Shown here: piece by piece, positions 5,767 to 12,966 of the stretch | How positions within the stretch are numbered: position 1 is the first letter of the stretch | Layout: each line of letters begins with the position of its first letter | Assembly (NCBI GenBank): GCA_043816305.1 | Contig: JBDRHZ010000033.1 | Location: forward strand, 1-15,161 | DNA length: 15,161 nucleotides | Direction: 5' to 3' | From: JAHIVN01 sp018816645 | Lineage (GTDB): Bacteria > Patescibacteriota > Dojkabacteria > JAHIVN01 | Position numbers and translations under genes: made by a program | Notes under the pieces: generated by a model | Told to the model about the DNA's origin: nothing | Databases searched by the model: none | The model's input: the letters and a program-made list of their open reading frames with translations, nothing else

Positions 5767-8265
5767 ATGGAAGAACCAAAGAAAGATATCATTGTCGTTC
5801 CATTCTCAAAACTTGGAGAAGTAGAGCCGGGTATAGTTGGCACCAAAGCTTTCAATATAGGGAAGGTGTATGGTATTCGTCTTCCAGTACCTTTGGGCTT
5901 TGTGATAACAACTCATGCTCATGATCACTTCATTCTCGCAAATAGACTCGAACAGATGATAGCAGAGGAACTCTCGAATCTAGATCCTTCAGATAGTCTG
6001 CGACTTGAAAGTGCCTCCAAGAAAATTCGAAGAGCTATCTTAAAGGGTGATCTGGAGAGTGAGGCAAAAAAGATCTTTGAACGGGCATATACTTCATTGT
6101 CAGGTTTTTCGGATGCATATGTTGCGATACGCAGTTCGTTTCCTTTTGAAGACCTTGTAAGTGACCCTTTTAGTAAACAGAGTTCAACCTATCTGAACGT
6201 AAAGGGTAAAAAAGATGTTGTTGAAAAAATCAAGTATTGCTGGGCTTCGATGTATACTCCCCAGAATATATTTTTCTTATTGAGTAAAGGACATGATCTT
6301 TCTTCGCTTAAGGTTGCTATCATAGTCCAGAAGATGATACAGGCGGAAGCGAGCGGGATACTATTTACGCAGAATCCGGTAGATAATGATAAGTCGAAGA
6401 TGTCTATTGAGTGTGTCCTTGGTCTTGGCGAATCTCTTGCTAGAGGTGAACTTGTCCCTGATAATTATTTAGTAGAAAAAGAAGGATTAAAAGTTTTAGA
6501 AAAGAAGATTGTCCCACAAGATTGGATGCTTGTCAGAAAAGGAAGAGTAAGGAAAGGAGAAGATCCAAATATCAAAGTAAAGGTGAGCGAAGTTTGGAAG
6601 GTAAGGCAAAAACTAGAGAATAAGTATATAACTAGACTTGTGAAGCTGGGCATCTCTCTAGAGAAACACTTTGATCAGCCGATGGAAATCGAATGGATCT
6701 ATGAAGGGGGAAGAGTATGGGTAGTTCAGGCTAGGCCGATAACCAGGCTGGAAATCAAAGAGGATTCCTGGAAAACAACTCCGACTTTTGCCCAACTGAA
6801 AGCGAAAGTAGAATATGAAGGACAAATCAAAAAACCCGAAGTCGATGTTAAGAAGTCTACAGGTGAAGGATTTAAAGTTGAAAATCTGAAAGCTGATTCC
6901 ACCATAAGTGGAGGGCAGGTCCTGATAGTCGGGAAAAGTGGCAATGCTGGGTTAACCAGTGGCATAGTAAATATAGTTAGGTTCCCGAAGCAGCTTTCAA
7001 GCGTGAAAAGAGGAAGTGTTCTTGTCACTGAAACAGTTACACCAAAGTTTGAGGGGAAACTAAACGGAGTTGTAGGAATTGTGACTGATGAGGTGGGTAG
7101 GGATTCGTATGCCCAGATAGTTGCGAAAGGACTGGGGATTCCCTGTATCGTTGATACGAAAATTGCCACAAAGGTTCTCCGCAACAGTGAGCACATCACT
7201 GTTGATGGGGGTGACGGGAAGGTATACTCTGGTAAAAACGATCAAGGGATGTTGAAGGCAGAGAAAATTCTTCAGAGTCAAGAGGAACAGGTTGTAAAGC
7301 CGGCTCAGGAAAAATCTAGCTGGGCGGTTGACGTATCGACCCCAGAGCCCGAGACCGATATTAAGACTGCAACGAAGCTGTATATTGATATAGAAGATCC
7401 AAACAAAGCACCAAATTTAGCACACAGATACGTTGATGGAGTAGGCTTTTACAGCTCTGAGAAGGTAATACGTGAATCGGGTATTCATCCTCAAGTAATA
7501 TTGAAGAAAAATAAGCTGAAAAAGGATTTCATAAATGAACTTGTTCTGGGTCTTTATAGAGTATCAAGATCTTTCGAGCCAAAACCTGTCTTTTATCATC
7601 TCTCGAGTATGCTTTCAAGTGAATATTTTGTACTTGAAGGCAGCGGTGGTTACGAGCCGAAAGGTTTAAATCCCAAAATGGGATTGAGCGGAGCCAGCCG
7701 ATTTATAAAGAACCCTGAGGAGCTGGAGCTTGAACTAGAAGCTATACGTGTGGTCAGGAATAAAGAAAACGTCAAAAACATTTCAATTGTAGTTCCTTAT
7801 GTTAGAACTTTCAGAGAATTGAAAGAGATGAAACGTACTATTGGCTCATTTGGCTTCAGAAGGTCATCCACTTTCAAGATCCTTTTCAGTGTTGATATTC
7901 CTTCTGCCGTTCTAAATCTTGAAAGACTGTTAGACTTAGAAGTCGATGGGGTTGTCGTAGATCTAAATAAACTTTCAGAGATGCTTCTTGGCACGGATGC
8001 TGATCTCGATTCTCTGCAGAAGAGTAGTTACAAGGTAAACCACTCAGCTTTGATGTGGTCACTGGAGAAGATAATCAAAACAGCAAATAAATATAAGGTA
8101 GCTTCGATCATCCGCGGTAATGTTCTCCTAGATAATGAGAAGCTTCTTGAACAGATAGTGAAGCTCGGGGCCTCAGCAATTAGTGTGAATCCGGATGGAG
8201 CTTACGAAATAAAGAAGAAGGTTTCTGAATTTGAAAATAGTCTCTTGATGAAGAAGAAACGATGA
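5767..8265 (+). CDS. PEP synthase-like protein with degenerate catalytic sites
   Basis: It resembles phosphoenolpyruvate synthase (pyruvate, water dikinase) in all three domains. Residues 1 to about 325 are the PPDK-type ATP-grasp half, with IRSS at 121-124, VVQKMI, FTQNP, LGLGE and QARP at 321-324. About 385-495 is the swivelling phosphohistidine domain. From about 537 comes the PEP-binding barrel, ending in ISVNPDGA. Key residues are changed: the phosphocarrier His of the family motif (GGRTCHAA) is Tyr448 in GRDSYAQ. The barrel signatures around the substrate arginines and the catalytic Cys (usually GxCGQ) are also replaced (FYHLS, IIRGN). Normal PEP synthesis is therefore doubtful; ATP or nucleotide binding may remain. 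The ATG at 5767 is preferred over the TTG at 5731, because homology begins just after it and the TTG adds a non-conserved hydrophobic stretch. At 832 aa it is slightly long for the family (about 790). It is the only gene in the window ending in TGA. Confidence 0.82.
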   Translation: MEEPKKDIIVVPFSKLGEVEPGIVGTKAFNIGKVYGIRLPVPLGFVITTHAHDHFILANRLEQMIAEELSNLDPSDSLRLESASKKIRRAILKGDLESEAKKIFERAYTSLSGFSDAYVAIRSSFPFEDLVSDPFSKQSSTYLNVKGKKDVVEKIKYCWASMYTPQNIFFLLSKGHDLSSLKVAIIVQKMIQAEASGILFTQNPVDNDKSKMSIECVLGLGESLARGELVPDNYLVEKEGLKVLEKKIVPQDWMLVRKGRVRKGEDPNIKVKVSEVWKVRQKLENKYITRLVKLGISLEKHFDQPMEIEWIYEGGRVWVVQARPITRLEIKEDSWKTTPTFAQLKAKVEYEGQIKKPEVDVKKSTGEGFKVENLKADSTISGGQVLIVGKSGNAGLTSGIVNIVRFPKQLSSVKRGSVLVTETVTPKFEGKLNGVVGIVTDEVGRDSYAQIVAKGLGIPCIVDTKIATKVLRNSEHITVDGGDGKVYSGKNDQGMLKAEKILQSQEEQVVKPAQEKSSWAVDVSTPEPETDIKTATKLYIDIEDPNKAPNLAHRYVDGVGFYSSEKVIRESGIHPQVILKKNKLKKDFINELVLGLYRVSRSFEPKPVFYHLSSMLSSEYFVLEGSGGYEPKGLNPKMGLSGASRFIKNPEELELELEAIRVVRNKENVKNISIVVPYVRTFRELKEMKRTIGSFGFRRSSTFKILFSVDIPSAVLNLERLLDLEVDGVVVDLNKLSEMLLGTDADLDSLQKSSYKVNHSALMWSLEKIIKTANKYKVASIIRGNVLLDNEKLLEQIVKLGASAISVNPDGAYEIKKKVSEFENSLLMKKKR

Positions 8266-8327
8266 TATCCTAGTGCATTTTCTCCCGGCTTCTAAATTCT
8301 CTCATCCCTTTTCAGTGGGTGTGTTGA

Positions 8328-8356
8328 TTTACATGTCTCAAATTTTCTTGTAAGAT
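8328..8356 (+). promoter_or_regulatory. Promoter of the cupin gene, leaderless arrangement
   Basis: TTTACA (8328-8333), a 17-bp spacer and TAAGAT (8351-8356) match the consensus at five of six positions each. Only six bases separate the -10 box from the ATG at 8363, so the predicted start of transcription is the ATG itself. Confidence 0.6.
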
Positions 8357-8362
8357 TTCCTT

Positions 8363-9121
8363 ATGAAATTTTCACTCCAAAATTCGTATAGAATATCCTG
8401 GGATGGTTGGAAAGGCTGGGCCTACAGTTCCAAAGAGGATTTCTCCCGAGTCAGTGCTTTGTATGTTGAAGTCGAGAAAGGTCACGGGATGTCGATGAGT
8501 ACAAGATCGGATAGAGTATATTATGTTCTGAGCGGTAAAGGCGAATTCAAATCTCAAAGATCAAATCTCAAAGTTGGAAAGTCGGATGTAGTTATCGTTC
8601 CAAAGAACACGCCGTATGATTACATGAGAATTGGTTCAGACAAGTTGAAAATGTTTATGATTCACGCACCGGCGTTTGATGAGAAAAGTGTTGTGGATTT
8701 CAGCGATCAGCAAGCAGCTTTCAGCTGTCAGCCCGATGCAGAAATATTGAAATTTACACTCAGAGGTGCAAAGATGCTTGAAAGAGCTGGGAGAAAGGGT
8801 TGGATTTATAATACTAAAGATGATTTCGAGAATGCGAATGTAGTTTATCTTGAGATGAAGTACAGGCATGGGAAAGTGAAGGATTTGAAGTCGGATAGGA
8901 TTTATTATATTGTTGAAGGGAAAGGTGAATTCAAAATTCAAAACTCCCAGCCAAAGGCTGGTCCGCCTATGGCGGAAAAGTTCAAAATTAAGGAGACGGA
9001 TGTGGTTATAGTGCCGAAGGATACGCCGTATGATTTTGAGAATAAAGGGAAGAGTTATTTGAAATTAGTGCTTATAAATTGCCCGGCGTTTGAGAGGGAG
9101 AGTAGTGTAAAGTTAGAGTAA
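8363..9121 (+). CDS. Double-cupin protein
   Basis: A 252-aa protein made of two copies of the same cupin unit, roughly residues 14-112 and 144-250. Matching landmarks are GWAYSSKEDF / GWIYNTKDDF, SDRVYY / SDRIYY, GKGEFK / GKGEFK, DVVIVPKNTPYDY / DVVIVPKDTPYDF and APAF / CPAF. The usual cupin metal ligands (HxH...E in motif 1, H in motif 2) are mostly absent, since the motif-2 histidine position reads PYDY or PYDF. A metal-independent binding or isomerase role is therefore possible but not shown. The second copy carries about ten extra residues (194-204, QPKAGPPMAE) encoded by a 30-bp double palindrome. The protein precedes two SDR genes on the same strand, but each appears to have its own promoter. 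The function is unknown. Confidence 0.8.
   Translation: MKFSLQNSYRISWDGWKGWAYSSKEDFSRVSALYVEVEKGHGMSMSTRSDRVYYVLSGKGEFKSQRSNLKVGKSDVVIVPKNTPYDYMRIGSDKLKMFMIHAPAFDEKSVVDFSDQQAAFSCQPDAEILKFTLRGAKMLERAGRKGWIYNTKDDFENANVVYLEMKYRHGKVKDLKSDRIYYIVEGKGEFKIQNSQPKAGPPMAEKFKIKETDVVIVPKDTPYDFENKGKSYLKLVLINCPAFERESSVKLE
8947..8976 (+). repeat. Double-palindrome insertion inside a coding region
   Basis: Two perfect 15-base hairpins stand back to back: CCAGCC-AAA-GGCTGG (8947-8961) and TCCGCC-TAT-GGCGGA (8962-8976). They are strikingly GC-rich against their AT-rich surroundings and add exactly 30 bp (ten codons) to the second cupin copy, without counterpart in the first. TTCAAAATT occurs on both sides (8930-8938 and 8981-8989), which could be a target duplication. 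The form recalls palindromic elements that insert into reading frames, such as the Rickettsia palindromic elements, but I cannot assign it to a named family. Confidence 0.75.
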
Positions 9122-9186
9122 CACTATTATAAAACCATTGTTAAACAGTTGTTTTACAGCAGTAGTTTAATTATTATAGCAAACGG
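9122..9186. promoter_or_regulatory. Spacer with the promoter of the first SDR gene
   Basis: TTGTTT (9149-9154), a 17-bp spacer and TATTAT (9172-9177) form a fair promoter, with nine bases between the -10 box and the ATG. The spacer also has words like those of the array at 10699-10796 (TTAAACAG, TTTACAGC). Confidence 0.4.
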
Positions 9187-9924
9187 ATGAAGTTGAAAGA
9201 TAAAGTAGCCCTCATAACCGGTTCCAGCCGGGGCATAGGCCGGGCAACAGCGATTCTTTTTGCTAAGGAAGGTGCAAAGGTGGTGATCAACTGCAAGGAG
9301 AATGTCGAGAAGGCTGAGGAGGTGTTAGAAAAAGTTGGTAAGGGAAATGGAATAGTTGTGAAGGCGGATGTTTCTACAGAAAAGGGAGTTAAGCGGCTAA
9401 TCAGCGAAACAGAGAAGCAGTTTGGGAGGATTGATATATTGGTGGCAAATGCGGGAGTAGTTCCAGATCCTTGTGGGATAGAAGATTCAACTGAAGAAAG
9501 TATAAATCAGGTTATTGATACGAATTTGAAAGGAACATATAAGACACTCAAGATCATCGGGGAAAGATTATCTAAAGGTGGTAGTGTAGTAACAGTTAGT
9601 TCAGTTGATGGAATAATTGGAGAGCCATTTGCTGCTATGTACTCTGCGACAAAAGCAGGGATAATAGCTCTAACAAAAGCCTTTGCAAGACATTATTCTT
9701 CGAAGCAAATTAGGGTTAACTGTGTAGCCCCAGGTCTCATAGAAACGGATTTAACTAAGGATGCCGACGAACAACTTCTTCAGGAAACATTGAAAGGTGT
9801 TCTGATTCCAAGAATTGGGAGACCTGAGGAGGTTGCTAATGCAATTTTATTCTTTGCTTCCAGTAATGCTAGTTATATGACTGGGGCTACAATATGTGTC
9901 GATGGTGGGTTCAACCTTAAGTAG
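9187..9924 (+). CDS. Short-chain dehydrogenase/reductase (FabG-like), copy 1
   Basis: A classical NAD(P)-dependent SDR of 245 aa. Visible are the Rossmann motif TGSSRGIG (11-18), ADVS after beta-3, the NAG motif in VANAG, the catalytic S139 and the YxxxK pair Y152/K156 in YSATK. The C-terminal PG...T and DGG segments are typical of 3-oxoacyl-ACP reductase-like and sugar or alcohol dehydrogenases. The catalytic set is intact, so it should be an active oxidoreductase; the substrate cannot be told. Its first ~65 codons are nearly identical to those of the next gene, while the rest is only distantly alike. The ATG follows a -10 box by nine bases and there is no Shine-Dalgarno sequence. Confidence 0.9.
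   Translation: MKLKDKVALITGSSRGIGRATAILFAKEGAKVVINCKENVEKAEEVLEKVGKGNGIVVKADVSTEKGVKRLISETEKQFGRIDILVANAGVVPDPCGIEDSTEESINQVIDTNLKGTYKTLKIIGERLSKGGSVVTVSSVDGIIGEPFAAMYSATKAGIIALTKAFARHYSSKQIRVNCVAPGLIETDLTKDADEQLLQETLKGVLIPRIGRPEEVANAILFFASSNASYMTGATICVDGGFNLK
9274..9324 (+). repeat. 51-bp exact direct repeat shared by the two SDR genes
   Basis: Bases 9274-9324 are identical to 10042-10092, at the same codon position in the neighbouring SDR gene (from GCAAAGGTGG to GAGGAGGTG). The surrounding first ~190 bp of both genes are also very similar, with differences mostly at third positions. Identity drops sharply after about codon 75. Confidence 0.85.
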
Positions 9925-9954
9925 TCAATTATATTTGTTAGATAAGAAATTTAT

Positions 9955-10692
9955 ATGAAGCTGAAAGACAAAGTAGCCATTATTACCGGTTCCAGCCGAG
10001 GGATAGGGCGAGCGACAGCTATTCTTTTTACTAAGGAAGGAGCAAAGGTGGTGATCAACTGCAAGGAGAATGTCGAGAAGGCTGAGGAGGTGCTAGAGGA
10101 GATTGGCAAGGAGAATGGGATAGTAGTTCAGGCGGATGTCTCGAGAGAAGATGAAGTGAAGAAATTAATTAGTGAAGGAGTAAATAGGTTTGGAAGAATT
10201 GATATTCTGGTCAACAATGCAGGGGAGATACTTCGACCTGGTGACTGGAAAAGTGATGTTAAGACCTGGAAAAGAACATTAGATGTAAATCTGACCAGTG
10301 CCTGGCTTATGATTCGCGAGGCTGCTCCGATTATGCAAAAACAGGAGTCGGGTTCTATAGTGAATCTCACATCTACTGTGGGACTGCTTGGTTCTCAGTT
10401 TGTGTTAGCTTATGGAGTTTCAAAGCTTGGAGTCATTAATATTACTAAATCAATGGCAAAAGAACTTGCTCCCCATATTCGCGTAAATGCAATTGCGCCA
10501 AGTAATGTAATGACCGATATGACAAAAGGAGCTGGAGAAGAACTGATTGAGAAGTTCAGACAGAATACTCCACTGAAAAGGATTGCTGAACCGGAAGAAT
10601 TAGCCAATACAATCTTATTCTTGGCTTCAGACGATGCCAGCTACATCACAGGTGAGGTGCTGGTTGTGGATGGGGGGTATAGTCTGAAATAG
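9955..10692 (+). CDS. Short-chain dehydrogenase/reductase (FabG-like), copy 2
   Basis: A second 245-aa SDR, 30 bp after the first. TGSSRGIG (11-18), NNAG, the catalytic S140 and Y153/K157 in YGVSK are all present, as is the C-terminal VDGG. Residues 1-60 match copy 1 except at a handful of positions. From about residue 75 on, identity falls to what is normal between unrelated SDRs, including the substrate-binding loops, so the two enzymes probably use the same cofactor but different substrates. The short gap allows co-transcription, although TTAGATAAG upstream could hold a weak -10 box. The substrate is unknown. Confidence 0.9.
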   Translation: MKLKDKVAIITGSSRGIGRATAILFTKEGAKVVINCKENVEKAEEVLEEIGKENGIVVQADVSREDEVKKLISEGVNRFGRIDILVNNAGEILRPGDWKSDVKTWKRTLDVNLTSAWLMIREAAPIMQKQESGSIVNLTSTVGLLGSQFVLAYGVSKLGVINITKSMAKELAPHIRVNAIAPSNVMTDMTKGAGEELIEKFRQNTPLKRIAEPEELANTILFLASDDASYITGEVLVVDGGYSLK

Positions 10693-10698
10693 TAGTAT

Positions 10699-10796
10699 AC
10701 AGCTTACAGCGAACAGCTAAACAGTAAAACAATGAAGCGATGTAACAATGTTACAATTATGCAGTTATACAGTTAACAATTAACAATTAACTATCT
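10699..10796. repeat. Tandem array of degenerate 7-8 bp words
   Basis: The gap between the second SDR gene and the membrane-protein gene is filled by about 13 units of 7-8 bp. They read, in order, like ACAGCTT, ACAGCGA, ACAGCTAA, ACAGTAAA, ACAATGAA, GCGATGTA, ACAATGTT, ACAATTAT, GCAGTTAT, ACAGTTA, ACAATTA, ACAATTA. The consensus is ACARYNNN. It has no spacers like CRISPR and no strong hairpin. The function is unknown; replication slippage with decay is one explanation. Confidence 0.65.
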
Positions 10797-10815
10797 AAAT
10801 TATTACTGCTCTCTT

Positions 10816-11310
10816 GTGGCCAAACCAACAAAATACGCACCGCACTTGTGTACAGCGTTTACTATTCTTGCACTGATTGGGATTATTATTGGACTTATAT
10901 TCTCAAATGCGCTTGTGATCGTGTTGTTTTTACTTCCTGCTACCGTCTACGAAGTATACAGAACTGAAGGACCCTCGACAAAAGCTTCGTCTGCACTTCT
11001 GCTGCTGGTTCTGTTGACTGAAGTTGTACTAATCATTTTCAAGATTAGCTTCAATCTTGCCGAGTTTCTCGGAGTAGGTGAGAAGTATGTAGGCGGGTAT
11101 CTTGTACCGCTTGGGGATATCAAGGTTGTCGGTCCAACGGTAATGGTCGTATTATCAGTAGTGCTTTTTGTCAGGACCCGAGGGATTTATACAAAGTGGC
11201 TGGCTGTAGTAATATTCATCACGGCATTTGCTATAGTATATGCAATTGATCCAAATGTGTTTAAAGACCTGCTGAAGTTTGCTACAGAGGAAGGACTGGA
11301 GAGAATATAG
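10816..11310 (+). CDS. Small integral membrane protein, unknown function
   Basis: A 164-aa protein with four clear hydrophobic helices (about 12-30, 33-46 or one longer hairpin, 58-78, 107-124 and 128-145, depending on how the first pair is split), a short N terminus and an acidic amphipathic C-terminal tail. I recognise no family. The GTG start at 10816 is taken because it begins a short polar stretch (AKPTKYAPH) before the first helix, and TATTAC lies nine bases upstream, as in several other genes here. No Shine-Dalgarno sequence is present. Neighbours give no clear hint of its role. Confidence 0.65.
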   Translation: MAKPTKYAPHLCTAFTILALIGIIIGLIFSNALVIVLFLLPATVYEVYRTEGPSTKASSALLLLVLLTEVVLIIFKISFNLAEFLGVGEKYVGGYLVPLGDIKVVGPTVMVVLSVVLFVRTRGIYTKWLAVVIFITAFAIVYAIDPNVFKDLLKFATEEGLERI

Positions 11311-11357
11311 TAGATAGCGAGCAAATAGTAGGGGTGCTTAGTAGCAGTCAGGAGTGA

Positions 11358-11363
11358 TATAAT
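11358..11363 (+). promoter_or_regulatory. -10 box of the winged-helix gene
   Basis: A perfect TATAAT lies 24 bp before the ATG at 11387. Transcription would start near 11370, leaving a leader of about 17 nt, or 8 nt to the alternative TTG at 11378. No good -35 box is visible. Confidence 0.45.
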
Positions 11364-11386
11364 CTTACTATTAGTATTTGATAGCT

Positions 11387-12442
11387 ATGAGGTACAAATG
11401 GAAGTATGATCTTCAGAATGAAATCGGGAGGATTTTATTTACTGCAAGCAGTATTGCCAGAGGGCTGTACGGTAGAGAATTCTACTATGTGCTTCCCAAC
11501 TTAGAAGAGAAATATAAAGAATCAATTACCTATTTCCCAAAAAGCTTATTAAACAGCGACAAACGATTTTGGAAACATGTCACAAAGCAGAAATACCAAG
11601 TTCCAGCTCAAGAAAATGAAGAAACGATAAGAAATCTCGTAGAGGAATCTATAAAAGACTTTAAGCTCATAGAGGAGGAACTGATAGAGAAGCGAAGGCA
11701 AGAATGGGAAAAGATAGCACCTCGATTCGATGATTTCATACGGTTAGTTTTCAAAGGGACGGGACTTGATGTGAGTGAGGTGCATATATTTCCTACTCAA
11801 TTTGGATCAAGAGGAAGCTATTGGTATGCAAATAAGGATAAATTGGAAACGATCAATCTTTACTATCGAATTGACAGTGATATATGGGTAATCGCTCATG
11901 GCATAATTGCTATGATAGTGCATTTCCTACACTTCAAGAATTATTTTCAGAAAGACGAAAACAATCTTACCAGTTCCGGAGAGTGGTTCTCGAAGGAACG
12001 AATAACTGATTTTCTAATTCAAAGAACATCTTTATCGAAGCTATTTCCAGACTACAAGCCGATCCAGGATCTTTCAAAGGTTGAAGGTTCTGCTAAACTT
12101 GCAAATGCATCTACAGACTATCTAGCTGAGCTTGGATTTTCGACCAGGAATCCTTTAGTTGTTGAGGCTAAAGGGATTTATGATCTGACGAAGAAGTCAT
12201 ATCTGAAGAAACTGAGTAATCAGGAAGCAAGAATTCTGGCCTTATTTGTTAATAATCCAAATGTCGATATAACCTATGATCAGATCTCGGATACGCTTTG
12301 GGGCGAAGACAGCACTGAAAAGTTCTCACTTTATTATCTCAACAAGCTTATTCATCAGATTCGTGTCAAGCTCAAACTCAATGGGATCAATGCAGAGATG
12401 ATAAAGACTAAAAGAGGTGTGGGGTATGTCTATTTTCCATAA
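11387..12442 (+). CDS. Protein with C-terminal OmpR/PhoB-type winged helix
   Basis: A 351-aa probable DNA-binding protein. The last ~85 residues form a Trans_reg_C winged helix: a helix with EARILALFVNNPN, then DQISDTLWG, a recognition-helix segment around LNKLIHQIRVKLKLNG, and the wing motif TKRGVGYVY at the very end. There is no receiver domain. The N-terminal ~250 residues are of unknown type: a charged helical part (about 60-115), then a mixed part with FPTQFGSRGSYWYANK and a hydrophobic helix IWVIAHGIIAMIVHFLHF. This suggests a one-component regulator whose sensor domain is unrecognised. A TTG at 11378 would add three residues; the ATG is preferred. It could control neighbouring genes or itself, but no operator is evident. 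Confidence 0.75.
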   Translation: MRYKWKYDLQNEIGRILFTASSIARGLYGREFYYVLPNLEEKYKESITYFPKSLLNSDKRFWKHVTKQKYQVPAQENEETIRNLVEESIKDFKLIEEELIEKRRQEWEKIAPRFDDFIRLVFKGTGLDVSEVHIFPTQFGSRGSYWYANKDKLETINLYYRIDSDIWVIAHGIIAMIVHFLHFKNYFQKDENNLTSSGEWFSKERITDFLIQRTSLSKLFPDYKPIQDLSKVEGSAKLANASTDYLAELGFSTRNPLVVEAKGIYDLTKKSYLKKLSNQEARILALFVNNPNVDITYDQISDTLWGEDSTEKFSLYYLNKLIHQIRVKLKLNGINAEMIKTKRGVGYVYFP

Positions 12443-12553
12443 TCCAGTTTCAATAGCTATCCAAAAATTCACTAAGCAATTTAAACCATTTCCCCCAAGA
12501 TTATTAATTTCCCAGGTAAGGTTCGGGTAAAGAATGAGACCATATATTGGTAG

Positions 12554-12559
12554 TATAAT
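12554..12559 (+). promoter_or_regulatory. -10 box before the 104-aa protein gene
   Basis: TATAAT lies 35 bp before the ATG at 12595. No convincing -35 box is seen. The 150-bp spacer in which it sits shows no other clear structure. Confidence 0.35.
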
Positions 12560-12594
12560 TCAACCATTCAGTTAAATTGTTACTGCTTTTCGTA

Positions 12595-12909
12595 ATGGAA
12601 CAAGATCTGAAACCTGTGGTGCTAGGCACTCCGGAAAAGGGAGGTCTCATAACAGCAAGATTTGTATTTATGGAAGAGACACAGACGTTTGGGCTTACTC
12701 ATGAAGTACAGATTGGATCTCTGGAAAATTTCAGGGCTATTCAAGACGCTGATACGATTCTTCTAGAGGATTTGACAGCGGCACAATTTGCTGCTGTTTC
12801 AGATGCGTACGAAACTATGCAAAATATAGAGGTAACGGCAGATCAAACCAAAAGGAATTTACAGACTAGAATAATGGCTATGGCAAATGAGGCAATAGAG
12901 AAAACCTAA
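12595..12909 (+). CDS. Small acidic protein of unknown family
   Basis: A 104-aa, cysteine-free protein. It starts with a beta-rich part (PVVLGTPEKGGLITARFVFMEE) and continues with helices rich in Ala, Glu and Gln (LTAAQFAAVSDAYETMQ, RIMAMANEAIE). The TTG at 12577 would add six hydrophobic residues; the ATG is chosen as the stronger start codon. I recognise no domain. It lies 57 bp before a radical SAM/SPASM gene on the same strand, and such enzymes often act on a small neighbouring protein, so a substrate or partner role is possible. It has no leader-like double-Gly cleavage site and no Cys-rich core, so this is only a hypothesis. Confidence 0.6.
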   Translation: MEQDLKPVVLGTPEKGGLITARFVFMEETQTFGLTHEVQIGSLENFRAIQDADTILLEDLTAAQFAAVSDAYETMQNIEVTADQTKRNLQTRIMAMANEAIEKT

Positions 12910-12966
12910 AAATCAGCATGCTTAAATACTTTTCAAAATCCTGATTAAAATTATTACTAAAGTACG

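Noticed and set aside
8263..8298. UGA read as glycine (code 25), which would extend the PEP-synthase-like protein by ten more codons
   Set aside because: None of the other reading frames contains an in-frame TGA and all glycines use GGN. In code-25 genomes TGA is frequent within genes, so a normal stop is the simpler reading.
10699..10796. CRISPR array
   Set aside because: The units are 7-8 bp, degenerate and without spacers.
11358..11387. Archaeal TATA box 27 bp before a leaderless start
   Set aside because: The spacing fits for this one gene, but the other -10 boxes lie 6-9 nt before starts, there is a perfect TTGACA-N17-TATGAT promoter, and GluRS is of bacterial type. A bacterium is far more likely.
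12911..12946. AATCAG...CTGATT inverted repeat between the 104-aa protein and radical SAM genes as a terminator
   Set aside because: The stem has six pairs with a 24-base loop and no T-run, which is too weak to claim.
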